Shown here in pieces: positions 1-6,263 of a stretch of DNA of 19,379 bases (the stretch's first letter is position 1; each line of letters starts with the position of its first letter). The translations under genes were made by a program, and so were the position numbers. The stretch comes from UBA5177 sp002413265. GTDB lineage: Bacteria; Chloroflexota; UBA5177. The stretch spans positions 1 through 19,379 of the forward strand of contig DAIORV010000035.1 in assembly GCA_036752825.1 (NCBI GenBank), in the 5' to 3' direction. The notes beneath the pieces are model-generated. The model was not told the origin of the DNA. It searched no databases and was given only the letters and a program-made list of their open reading frames with translations.

Positions 1-2
1 AG

Positions 3-311
3 CTGATCCAACCCCGTGTCATTGTCACTCTCGGCGCCCATTCGCTTGGGGCCTTCTTTCCCGGTCAGAGCATCATGCGGACGCACGGAAGCATGAGGCA
101 GGTCGAGGGACGATACTTCTATCATTCATTCCATCCAGCCGCGGCGCTGTACAAGCGCGAGCTCCGCGACACCATGCTGGAGGACATGAAAAAGCTCGGA
201 CAGCTTCTCCGGACTCGAGTCAAGCAGAACGAGCTCGAGAGGAGCGCAGAAGCACTCCCCGGCACCGAAACGGACCCGACAGGGGAGCCGGAGCAGCTAA
301 CGTTCTTCTAG
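3..311 (+). CDS. Uracil-DNA glycosylase family 4-like, C-terminal fragment
   Basis: This is the C-terminal 102 residues of a gene cut by the left window edge. The reading frame is open from base 3, well upstream of the first ATG at 75. The residues read PRVIVTLGAHSLGAF, then a glycine-containing linker, then FYHSFHPAAALYKRELRD and EDMKKLGQLL. The RVIVTLG strand, the HPAAAL motif and the final D-L-K-like helix are what is seen at the end of family 4/5 uracil-DNA glycosylases, which excise uracil from deaminated DNA in base excision repair. The Fe-S cysteines of that family lie in the missing N-terminal part, so they cannot be checked. The last ~25 residues are acidic, low in hydrophobics and probably disordered. 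It ends 35 bases before RNase J on the same strand, so the two are probably co-transcribed. Confidence 0.8.
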   Translation: MIQPRVIVTLGAHSLGAFFPGQSIMRTHGSMRQVEGRYFYHSFHPAAALYKRELRDTMLEDMKKLGQLLRTRVKQNELERSAEALPGTETDPTGEPEQLTFF

Positions 312-346
312 CTACCTTGCAACCGCAAAGAAAGGCCCCTTAGCCC

Positions 347-2005
347 TTGGCAAAACCAAAGCTCCGAATCATCCCGCTCGGTGGCGTCGGTGAGATCGGG
401 AAGAACATGACCGTGTTCGAGTACGGCAACACGATCATCGTCATCGATTGCGGTGTGATGTTTCCGCAAGACACGATGCCGGGCATCGATCAGGTCATCC
501 CGGATATCTCCTACCTGATTGAAAGAAAGCACAAGGTCAAAGCCTTTTTCATCACCCACGGGCACGAAGATCACATCGGAGCGCTTCCCTATGTCCTTCC
601 CCACTTTGACGTGCCCTGCTATTCCACAAAGCTCACCAACGGCTTGATCTCGGTCAAGCTAAAGGAGCGAAAGCTGCTGGAGTCCTCCGACTTGCGAGTG
701 GTGCAGTTCGGCGACAAGATCCAGTCGGGGGCGTTCGTCGTCGAATTTTTTAGCGTCGCGCACAGCGTCCCCGATGCCTCAGGTCTCGGCATTCGAACTC
801 CGGTTGGCACCGTGGTTCACACCGGCGATTTCAAAATCGACCTTACGCCGATAGACTCCAAGCCGACCGATATCGCGGCCCTAGCTCGAATCGGGACAGA
901 TGGCGTGCATGTCTTGCTCGCCGATAGCACAGGAGCTGAGCGCCCGGGATATACGCCGTCCGAATCGACCGTGGGTCGTGCATTCGACGAAATACTTCGG
1001 AACTCCCCCGGCCGGGTCCTCGTTGCCACCTTCGCGAGCCTCATAGCCCGCATCCAGCAGGTGGTCAACATGTCGGCGAAGTATGACCGTAAAGTGGCCA
1101 TCGTAGGTCGGAGCATGGTTCAAAACGTAAACATGGCCCTCGACTTGGGCTATCTCACTGATCCGAAGGAGTCGATCCAGCCGTGGGAAAAGTCGATGCA
1201 TCTGCCCCCCAACAAGATCACGATCATTACCACCGGCGCGCAGGGAGAACCGACGAGTGCGCTCAGCCGGATGGCGAATCGGGATCACCGGCAGATTCAG
1301 ATTCATAAGGGAGACACGGTGGTGCTCTCCTCTACCACCATCCCCGGCAACGAGGAGCTCGTCGCGCGTAACATCGACAACCTTTTCTCGCTCGGCGCCA
1401 ATGTCATTTACGGGCCGGAGGCGCAGGTTCACGTATCCGGGCACCCCGGTCGAGAAGAGCTCAAGATGCTGACCAGCATCACACAGCCACGCTATCTAGT
1501 GCCCATCCACGGCGAGGTTCGCCATCTGATCCTTCACGCCCGCCTGGCGGAGTCGATGGGCTTCCCACCCGAAAATATTCTCGTCCCGGAAAACGGGCGG
1601 GTCATGGAGTTCACTGAAGATTCCGCCCGCTTCAGCGGCCATGTCAATGCAGACAATATCTTTGTCGACGGTCTAGGCGTTGGAAACATCGGCGATGTGG
1701 TTCTCCGCGATCGCAAACATCTGTCACAGGATGGAGTGCTCATTGCCGTGATGTCGATCGATCGGCGGAGTGGGCGCCCCACCGGTAGACCCGACATAGT
1801 CTCGCGTGGCTTCGTTGAGGAAGACGCCGAAGAGATCATCGAAGGTGCTCGCGAGCAGCTGTATCGCAGCCTGCAGCATTCAAACAACAAGACAACGACC
1901 GAGCCCATGTACGTACAAAACAAGGCACGCGATACTTTGCAGAAGTATCTGTATCAGAAGACCAAGCGCAGACCCATGGTGCTCGGAATAGTCGTCGAAG
2001 TCTAG
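347..2005 (+). CDS. rnj: Ribonuclease J (metallo-beta-lactamase / beta-CASP)
   Basis: RNase J is a 5'-to-3' exoribonuclease and endonuclease that acts in mRNA decay and rRNA/5'-end maturation in bacteria without, or alongside, RNase E. The 552-residue length is normal for the family. The metallo-beta-lactamase zinc ligands are visible: HGHEDH at residues 71-76, VAHSVPDA with H139, and HTGDFK with D161. The beta-CASP region follows (ADSTGAERPGYTPSE, VATFAS, STTIPGNE, HVSGHPGREE), then LVPIHGEVRHL with the last metal-binding His, and a C-terminal domain from about residue 450. TTG at 347 is chosen because an in-frame stop lies at 341, an AAAGAAAGG Shine-Dalgarno lies about 11 bases upstream, and the MAKPKLRIIPLGG start matches the family. 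The next in-frame ATG would remove the first beta-strand. Confidence 0.96.
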   Translation: MAKPKLRIIPLGGVGEIGKNMTVFEYGNTIIVIDCGVMFPQDTMPGIDQVIPDISYLIERKHKVKAFFITHGHEDHIGALPYVLPHFDVPCYSTKLTNGLISVKLKERKLLESSDLRVVQFGDKIQSGAFVVEFFSVAHSVPDASGLGIRTPVGTVVHTGDFKIDLTPIDSKPTDIAALARIGTDGVHVLLADSTGAERPGYTPSESTVGRAFDEILRNSPGRVLVATFASLIARIQQVVNMSAKYDRKVAIVGRSMVQNVNMALDLGYLTDPKESIQPWEKSMHLPPNKITIITTGAQGEPTSALSRMANRDHRQIQIHKGDTVVLSSTTIPGNEELVARNIDNLFSLGANVIYGPEAQVHVSGHPGREELKMLTSITQPRYLVPIHGEVRHLILHARLAESMGFPPENILVPENGRVMEFTEDSARFSGHVNADNIFVDGLGVGNIGDVVLRDRKHLSQDGVLIAVMSIDRRSGRPTGRPDIVSRGFVEEDAEEIIEGAREQLYRSLQHSNNKTTTEPMYVQNKARDTLQKYLYQKTKRRPMVLGIVVEV

Positions 2006-2019
2006 TGCGATCCGACGAA

Positions 2020-2035
2020 TGTGAACGCGTTCACA
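2020..2035. promoter_or_regulatory. Perfect TGTGA-N6-TCACA palindrome (CRP-like or LacI-like operator)
   Basis: The 16 bases TGTGAACGCGTTCACA are a perfect inverted repeat starting 15 bases after the RNase J stop. The half-sites match the CRP/FNR-family consensus TGTGA-N6-TCACA exactly. The central CGCG also resembles LacI-family operators. Its centre (2027.5) lies 41.5 bases upstream of the start expected for a TATCTT -10-like element at 2057-2062, which is the class II CRP spacing. That transcript would run antisense to the gene at 2151-2393. The protein that binds here is not visible in this window. Confidence 0.5.
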
Positions 2036-2045
2036 GACAGACCGG

Positions 2046-2090
2046 GTGTAGGGAGGTATCTTTGTGCCAATAGCACGGTATGCCCTACAC
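2046..2090 (+). other. 8-bp inverted repeat / RNA hairpin with inner stem
   Basis: GTGTAGGG (2046-2053) pairs perfectly with CCCTACAC (2083-2090). Inside the loop a second stem, GTGC-caata-GCAC, is present. There is no T-run on either side, so it does not look like an intrinsic terminator in either direction. It overlaps a Shine-Dalgarno-like GGGAGG and a GTG at 2064, which it would mask in RNA. It lies between the ends of the convergent genes RNase J and 2151-2393, so a role as a 3'-end stabilising structure is equally possible. Confidence 0.4.
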
Positions 2091-2150
2091 GGCACAGGGG
2101 CCGGCCATACTCCTCCGACCGGTCTCTGTGCCTCTCCTCGTGTCCGGATT

Positions 2151-2393
2151 TCATGCCTGGCCGACGAACCCGATAGATCCGCGTTTGTGGCGTGTGCCGC
2201 CGCGAAGGGCCACCACGTTGGAGCTGCGAACCACGACGGTGTCCCCGCTTTCAGAGAGTTCGAAGGTGGGCCACTCCTCGTGGGACAACCGTTCGACCAC
2301 ATCCTGTATCCGACCGTTTACGGCAAATCCGCCTCCGTTGGTAAAGATAAGTACCTGGCCCTCCTCGGGCTGCCTCTCGAGATCTACCTCCAT
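2151..2393 (-). CDS. Hypothetical 80-residue protein
   Basis: I do not recognise this gene. It encodes about 80 residues: an acidic start, then a strand-rich core (VLIFTNGGGFAVNGRI, then DVVERL, then DTVVVRSSNVVAL) and a short basic tail. This looks like a small beta-barrel or beta-sandwich domain. The open frame extends further upstream on the minus strand, but ATG at 2393 is chosen because GAGGAGG lies 6-7 bases before it and the residues upstream look non-coding (Arg/Ser-rich). Codons carry a G/C bias in third position. It is convergent with RNase J and divergent from the gene at 2482, from which it is separated by 88 bases. An overlapping plus-strand frame (2064-2489) competes with it; I judge this strand more likely from protein character and ribosome binding site. 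Confidence 0.65.
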   Translation of the reverse strand: MEVDLERQPEEGQVLIFTNGGGFAVNGRIQDVVERLSHEEWPTFELSESGDTVVVRSSNVVALRGGTRHKRGSIGFVGQA

Positions 2394-2481
2394 GAATTCG
2401 CCTCCTCGTCGTGGCGCGTCGCTGCGCAAGCTTCTCGAACTTTCTTCAACTATCCTCCGTCGCGCGTGACATATCCAAGTC

Positions 2482-2763
2482 ATGGATGAGCTTCCCGACT
2501 TCCGACCGCCCGATGCCGGGGGCGCCTCAGTCCGGGAGCAGTTGGTGAAGGCAGCTCGAGATCTTTGGTGCATGACCGAAGAAACCGGTGATGACCACAT
2601 AGTCCTCATCGATCGACGTCGACAGCCCGCCAGGGTGGAGCTCGCACCGGATGGGGGCTTCCGAGTCAGTTGGACGGAACCGGACGGCAGTCAAACCCGC
2701 TTTCCGCGAAGCTTCGAGAACCCACGTGAGGCATGCTTCCACGCCTTCCAGGGCCCTCACTGA
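2482..2763 (+). CDS. Hypothetical 93-residue protein
   Basis: This is an unrecognised small soluble protein. An N-terminal helix (SVREQLVKAARDLWCM) is followed by strands IVLIDRRR, RVELAPDGGFRVSW and TRFPRSF, then a final helix ending HAFQGPH. There is no signal peptide or membrane segment. ATG at 2482 is the first start in the frame. The Shine-Dalgarno is poor, so translation may be leaderless or weak. The stop at 2761-2763 lies one base before the ATG of the alpha/beta hydrolase, so the two are almost certainly translated from one mRNA. A shared promoter region with the divergent gene at 2393 is likely. Confidence 0.7.
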   Translation: MDELPDFRPPDAGGASVREQLVKAARDLWCMTEETGDDHIVLIDRRRQPARVELAPDGGFRVSWTEPDGSQTRFPRSFENPREACFHAFQGPH

Positions 2764-2764
2764 C

Positions 2765-3706
2765 ATGTACGGTTCACGCCTATTTCGGCTTGCTTTACCA
2801 CTGGGAGGCGCACTGGTCACTGCCGCACTGGGACTCGGCGCTTACGTTGTGCATCAGCTCAATGGACCAAGACACAGGACCTGGCGCGACGACTACACGT
2901 TCTCACCGTTTGAGGTCGGTGTCGAGTTTGAAGATGTTGAATTCCAGACGCAGGATGGTTTGACGCTCCGCGGCTGGTGGTTCCCGCATCCCGAAACGAA
3001 GAGTGTCGTGGTTGCCCTCTCCGGCCACAAGGGAGCCAAGCACGACCTCCTCGGCATCGGCTCCGGCCTTTGGCGCGCAGGCAACAATGTGCTCCTGTTC
3101 GATTTTCGCGGCTGCGGGACAAGTGACGCCGCGCCGCTGTCACTGGCACACCGCGAGCTAGCGGATGCCCGCGCAGCTGTTGCATACGTGCGCCGGCGGA
3201 TGCCGGACGCGAGGATTGGTCTGATCGGCTTCTCCATGGGTGCGGCCGTCGCCATCCTGACGGCCATATCCGATCCAGAGATTACAGGCGTTGTTTCCGA
3301 CTCCTCCTTCGCCGGGATAAGCGAAGTCGTCGAGGCAGCCTATCGCAGACACGGACTACCTGCACGGATCCTCGTGCCCATAGCCGACGCACTCAATCGA
3401 TGGCGTCATGGCTACACCTTCAGTTCGGTGAGACCGGTCGACGTGATCAGCCGGCTCTCACCGCGTCCGGTCCTCATCATTCATGGCGCCGACGACGCCA
3501 TGACACCGGTGGAGCAGGCGAACCGACTCTATGAGGCTGCAGTCGAGCCGAAGGACCTGTGGATCACCGAAAACACTCCGCACTGCGGCACCTACTTCGT
3601 CGATCGCGAGGAGTACGTGCACCGCGTGGCCGGGTTCTTCGGCTCACTCCATGGGGTTCTCCAGCGCGTGGATCATGAGCACGATGCGGCGAAGCTCCAG
3701 GTCTAG
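2765..3706 (+). CDS. Alpha/beta hydrolase with N-terminal membrane anchor
   Basis: This 313-residue serine hydrolase starts with an uncleaved-looking membrane segment (about residues 7-30, Leu/Ala/Gly-rich) preceded by Arg, so the catalytic domain probably faces outside the membrane. The fold signs are VVVALSGHKG (oxyanion region, about 81-90), LLFDFRGCGTSD (111-121), the nucleophile elbow GFSMG with Ser157, VLIIHGADDAMTP with the acid Asp243/244, and His273 in NTPHCG. It resembles the BAAT/dienelactone-hydrolase-like and YqkD-type esterases. The substrate cannot be told from sequence. ATG 2765 is chosen over the upstream in-frame start at 2651, which would lie inside the previous gene and put 38 non-coding-looking residues before the membrane anchor. 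The 3' end overlaps the convergent gene at 3644-3868 by 63 bases. Confidence 0.88.
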   Translation: MYGSRLFRLALPLGGALVTAALGLGAYVVHQLNGPRHRTWRDDYTFSPFEVGVEFEDVEFQTQDGLTLRGWWFPHPETKSVVVALSGHKGAKHDLLGIGSGLWRAGNNVLLFDFRGCGTSDAAPLSLAHRELADARAAVAYVRRRMPDARIGLIGFSMGAAVAILTAISDPEITGVVSDSSFAGISEVVEAAYRRHGLPARILVPIADALNRWRHGYTFSSVRPVDVISRLSPRPVLIIHGADDAMTPVEQANRLYEAAVEPKDLWITENTPHCGTYFVDREEYVHRVAGFFGSLHGVLQRVDHEHDAAKLQV

Positions 3707-3868
3707 CCGGCGCACCGTGTAAGCATCCCCTACTTTCCGCCGCGCCCGTAGCAGAATGTTCACTTCGTGGAACTCGGTGACCAGACTCTGCCGTACGCGA
3801 TCTCGTATTCGGAGCATCTCTTCCGTACTGAGGCTAAGGTCGATATTGCGACCGTCTTCATCCGCCAT
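3644..3868 (-). CDS. Hypothetical 74-residue helical protein, probably SOS-regulated
   Basis: I do not recognise the protein. After an acidic start (MADEDGRNIDLSLS) it is almost entirely predicted helix: a segment around EEMLRIRDRVRQSLVTEF, then a charged segment (LLRARRKVGDAYTVRR) and LDLELRRIVLMIHALENP. ATG at 3868 is chosen over the upstream ATG at 3958 because a GGGAG Shine-Dalgarno lies 5-6 bases before it, and the upstream promoter (3901-3928) would place the transcript start near 3894. The promoter spacer contains a perfect TAGAAC-N4-GTTCTA palindrome of the Gram-positive LexA type, so DNA-damage control is inferred. The last 63 bases overlap the 3' end of the alpha/beta hydrolase on the other strand. 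Confidence 0.75.
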   Translation of the reverse strand: MADEDGRNIDLSLSTEEMLRIRDRVRQSLVTEFHEVNILLRARRKVGDAYTVRRLDLELRRIVLMIHALENPME

Positions 3869-3900
3869 CGGCACTCCCACGGGACCAAACCTATACATGT

Positions 3901-3928
3901 ATTTTAGAACAGGCGTTCTATTTGTCAA
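3901..3928 (-). promoter_or_regulatory. Sigma-70 type promoter for the 3644-3868 gene
   Basis: On the minus strand TTGACA (plus coordinates 3923-3928) is followed by a 16-base spacer and TAAAAT (3901-3906). The -35 matches consensus exactly. The start would fall near 3894, giving a leader of about 25 bases with the GGGAG site. A 10-bp palindrome ATACATGTAT (3893-3902) overlaps the downstream edge of the -10. Confidence 0.7.
3905..3920. promoter_or_regulatory. LexA-type SOS box (TAGAAC-N4-GTTCTA)
   Basis: TAGAACAGGCGTTCTA is a perfect 6+6 inverted repeat with a 4-base spacer. It contains GAAC-N4-GTTC, the core of the LexA operator of Bacillus and Actinobacteria. It occupies the spacer between the -35 and -10 of the minus-strand promoter, where bound repressor would block RNA polymerase. 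No lexA or recA gene is in the window, so the link to SOS is by motif and position only. Confidence 0.65.
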
Positions 3929-4001
3929 CCTGCTGGTTTCAAACCCGCGCCTCGACACGCCACGTCAGCGTTGGACAGAATGAGGTTGTCGCCGGGACGA
4001 C

Positions 4002-4808
4002 GTGTCACAACAAGCCGAAGTCAATCGACGACCGTCTCGCGCGAAGGTAAGGGGTCCTGCCATAGACGACGCGTACATTCGGAACATCGTGTTGGCGTGT
4101 CCCGACCCGGCCGCTCTCGGGTCCTTCTACGCGGAGCTACTTGGCATGCGGATCATCCGAACGGACTGGTTCGTGATTGCGGCCGACGAAAACAGCTCTC
4201 CCCGGCTCGCGTTTGATCGTGAAGCGGGTTTCAGGCCGCCGCGCTCGGGAGACCCAGAGAACCCGCGGCAGCTGCACCTGGACTTGGCCTCACGTGACCT
4301 CGATACCGCCGAGGAGTTAGCGATTCAGCTGGGCGCGACACGACTGCGGGAGAAAGGCCACGACAGGTCGTATGCCGACCCTGCGGGCCATCCTTTCTGC
4401 CTGTACGCCGAACCTGAGGACTCAAACCGGGTCAATGCCCCTCCACCCTGCCGCATAGGACGGGTGGTGTACGAGTGCTTCAGCCCGCGCGCTGTAGCCA
4501 CGTTTTACGAAGAGTTACTGAGCATGCATGTGCGCAAGAACGACTCTGAGCACTGGGTGGTGATCGCGAGAGATGACCGCGCCGGGCCGGATCTCGCGTT
4601 TCAACACGCCGTGTTCCAGGCACCCCGCTGGCCGGATCCGAAATACCCGGAACAGATTCACCTGGACCTGCACGTCGATGACTCCGTATCTGCACAGGCG
4701 TTAGTGCTCAGTCTTGGCGCGATTGGCCTACCTGCCCAGGGCGGAAGCTGTCCGGTATTCGCCGATCCCGCCGCTCATCCATTCTGCCTATGCGCACCCG
4801 GCCAGTGA
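4002..4808 (+). CDS. Two-domain glyoxalase-like (VOC fold) protein
   Basis: The 268-residue protein holds two tandem copies of the Glyoxalase_6-like VOC domain. Copy one (about residues 24-135) reads IVLACPDPAALGSFYAELLG, then HLDLASRDLDTAEELA, LGATRL and FADPAGHPFCL-like YADPAGHPFCLYA. Copy two (about 150-266) reads YECFSPRAVATFYEELL, WPDPKYPEQIHLDL, LGAIGL and FADPAAHPFCLCA. Both copies keep the LDL, LGA and DP-x-x-HPFCL signatures. The family includes small-molecule binding or bleomycin/fosfomycin-resistance-like proteins and enzymes, so the substrate is unknown. GTG 4002 has only a weak GGGA in front, and the first ~20 residues look unlike the domain, so the true start could lie slightly downstream. 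It is separated from the next gene by 38 bases. Confidence 0.82.
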   Translation: MSQQAEVNRRPSRAKVRGPAIDDAYIRNIVLACPDPAALGSFYAELLGMRIIRTDWFVIAADENSSPRLAFDREAGFRPPRSGDPENPRQLHLDLASRDLDTAEELAIQLGATRLREKGHDRSYADPAGHPFCLYAEPEDSNRVNAPPPCRIGRVVYECFSPRAVATFYEELLSMHVRKNDSEHWVVIARDDRAGPDLAFQHAVFQAPRWPDPKYPEQIHLDLHVDDSVSAQALVLSLGAIGLPAQGGSCPVFADPAAHPFCLCAPGQ

Positions 4809-4846
4809 GTGCGGCAGGCTGAAGCATCGAAGGAGGACCCTTCAGT

Positions 4847-5314
4847 GTGACCACCGTCATCGAGACTATCGAGATTCGAGCTCCGCGGGAGGCTGTGTTC
4901 GCGGCGATAACCGATCCCCGTCGCACCATGGAGTGGAACAGCAACATCTTGGAGGTGGGCAGTCTGAGCGAGTACCCTCCGCGGTCGGGCACGACGTGGA
5001 GCCAGACGGCCGTCATGGCGGGCCGGCGCGCGAAGCTTACCTGTCGCGTGAGCGCATGGAGTCCACCTGACATCGGCGTGCTCAGCATTTCGGGCGATCA
5101 GACGGCGAAAGTGACCACGAGATGCACCCTCGCAGGAAACCTGACTCGGGTTGAGCAGACGATAGACTTCAAACCGCCCGGAGGTCTGATCGGTGCAGTC
5201 GCCGGAAGTCTCATCGCTCAACAAGTGCGGCGTGAGTTGAAGAAGACCCTTGAGCGACAGCGAGACGTGCTCGAGACGGAGAGTAGAGGCACAAGTGGAC
5301 CTGTCACTGCATGA
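4847..5314 (+). CDS. SRPBCC / polyketide-cyclase-like ligand-binding protein
   Basis: This 155-residue protein starts VIETIEIRAPREAVFAAI, followed by TDPRRTMEWN, GTTWSQTAVMAGRRAKLTCRV, an Asp/Gly turn, RVEQTIDFKP and a long C-terminal helix (QVRRELKKTLERQRDVLE). This is the helix-grip START/SRPBCC pattern, with an extended hydrophobic pocket for lipids or aromatic ligands. No catalytic residues can be assigned. GTG 4847 is preceded by AAGGAGG (4830-4836) at ideal spacing. The C-terminal end overlaps the SDR start at 5295 by 20 bases, so the two are translationally linked. Confidence 0.82.
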   Translation: MTTVIETIEIRAPREAVFAAITDPRRTMEWNSNILEVGSLSEYPPRSGTTWSQTAVMAGRRAKLTCRVSAWSPPDIGVLSISGDQTAKVTTRCTLAGNLTRVEQTIDFKPPGGLIGAVAGSLIAQQVRRELKKTLERQRDVLETESRGTSGPVTA

Positions 5315-6083
5315 TGCGGTCGTTGTCGTAGCCGGTTCGTCCGGAGGAATCGGACGGGCTGTAGCCTTCGCGTTCGCACGTGAGGGCGCTAAGGTGGCGA
5401 TCAACGGCCGCCGGTCAGACGTGTTGGCAGCGACCGGAGCAGAAATACGATCCGCCACCGGTGCAGAGGTCTTGCCCGTGGTGGCGGACGTCGGAACAGC
5501 CGAGGGCTGCCAGACGCTCGTCTCCTCCGCGGTCGACGCCTTCGGCGGAATCAACGTACTGTTTACGAACGCGGGGGGCCCGCCGGCGAAGACGTTCGAA
5601 CATCTAACTGATGACGACTGGTACAGAGCATTCCAGCTGACGCTCATGAGCACGGTGCGACTCATCCGGGAGGCTCTGCCGCATGTGCGCCGCAGCCGGG
5701 GAGCGATCGTCAACCTCACCAGCATCGCGGCCAAGCGGCCCGAGCCCTCCATCACTCTCTCCAATGCTTTGCGGCCCGCCGTAATGGGTCTATCCAAGTC
5801 TCTTTCGGAGGAGCTCGCACCCACGGGCGTGAGGATCAACGACGTCTGTCCTGGGTTCATATGGACTGGCCGCCAGGAGTATCTGGCCGCCGTGAGGGCC
5901 GAAAACGCCGGCATCTCCACAGAGGAAGAGGCCGCGAACAAGAGCAGGCAAGTACCGCTCGGACGGTATGGAACGCCGGAGGAGGTTGCTAACCTTGTCG
6001 TCTTCCTCGCCTCTCCTGCCGCGGGCTACATCACGGGCACCTCGACCTTGGTGGATGGTGGGCTGTACCGAGGTCTGATCTAA
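5295..6083 (+). CDS. Atypical short-chain dehydrogenase/reductase
   Basis: This 262-residue SDR has a clear NAD(P)-binding Rossmann fold: AGSSGGIGRAV (glycine motif, residues 13-23), NGRR at 37-40 (suggesting NADP), ADVG near 64, TNAGGP at 91-96, catalytic-position Ser143 in NLTSIAA, and the C-terminal signature PGFIWTGR and GTSTLVDGGL. At the YxxxK position the sequence is SNALR (156-160), so the catalytic Tyr and Lys are replaced by Ser and Arg. I recall other SDRs of the LSN-x-x-R type, so this is probably a divergent subfamily and not a broken gene. GTG 5295 is chosen over the ATG at 5250 because the fold begins right after it and TAGAGG lies 5 bases upstream. The substrate is unknown. 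Confidence 0.85.
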   Translation: MDLSLHDAVVVVAGSSGGIGRAVAFAFAREGAKVAINGRRSDVLAATGAEIRSATGAEVLPVVADVGTAEGCQTLVSSAVDAFGGINVLFTNAGGPPAKTFEHLTDDDWYRAFQLTLMSTVRLIREALPHVRRSRGAIVNLTSIAAKRPEPSITLSNALRPAVMGLSKSLSEELAPTGVRINDVCPGFIWTGRQEYLAAVRAENAGISTEEEAANKSRQVPLGRYGTPEEVANLVVFLASPAAGYITGTSTLVDGGLYRGLI

Positions 6084-6151
6084 CGCATCGAGTCGCGGTG
6101 TCGTCAGTCGAGAGACTCGAAACGCCCTCAAAGCCCCGAATGCAACCGCGA

Positions 6152-6157
6152 TACAAT
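6152..6157 (+). promoter_or_regulatory. Possible -10 element ahead of the AAA ATPase operon
   Basis: TACAAT lies 69 bases after the SDR stop. No good -35 is visible 16-18 bases upstream. A start near 6164 would give a 100-base leader containing the terminator at 6201-6243. Confidence 0.3.
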
Positions 6158-6200
6158 AGGACAAACGGCCGTGAAGGCCTGATCAAGCTGTTATCGAGAG

Positions 6201-6243
6201 GCTACAGCACGAAGGGCCGGAACGGCTCCGCTGTAGCTTTTTT
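6201..6243 (+). terminator. Intrinsic terminator (possible attenuator)
   Basis: GCTACAGC (6201-6208) pairs with GCTGTAGC (6230-6237), an inner GCCG-GAA-CGGC stem stacks inside, and six T residues follow (6238-6243). It is the only textbook Rho-independent terminator I see in the window. It may simply end the glyoxalase/SRPBCC/SDR transcript. It is, however, only about 10 bases before the ribosome binding site of the AAA ATPase, so transcripts into that operon must pass it. Confidence 0.85.
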
Positions 6244-6263
6244 GTCACGAATTGGAGCTTTGG

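Noticed and set aside
881..1444. Minus-strand open frame of 187 residues inside RNase J
   Set aside because: It is antisense to the beta-CASP part of a complete RNase J, has no ribosome binding site and no domain signature.
4775..5941. A 388-residue open frame on the minus strand
   Set aside because: It lies fully antisense to the SRPBCC and SDR genes, which have clear motifs and ribosome binding sites. Its translation is Arg/Ser/Ala-rich without a recognisable domain, as expected for a mirror of high-GC codons.
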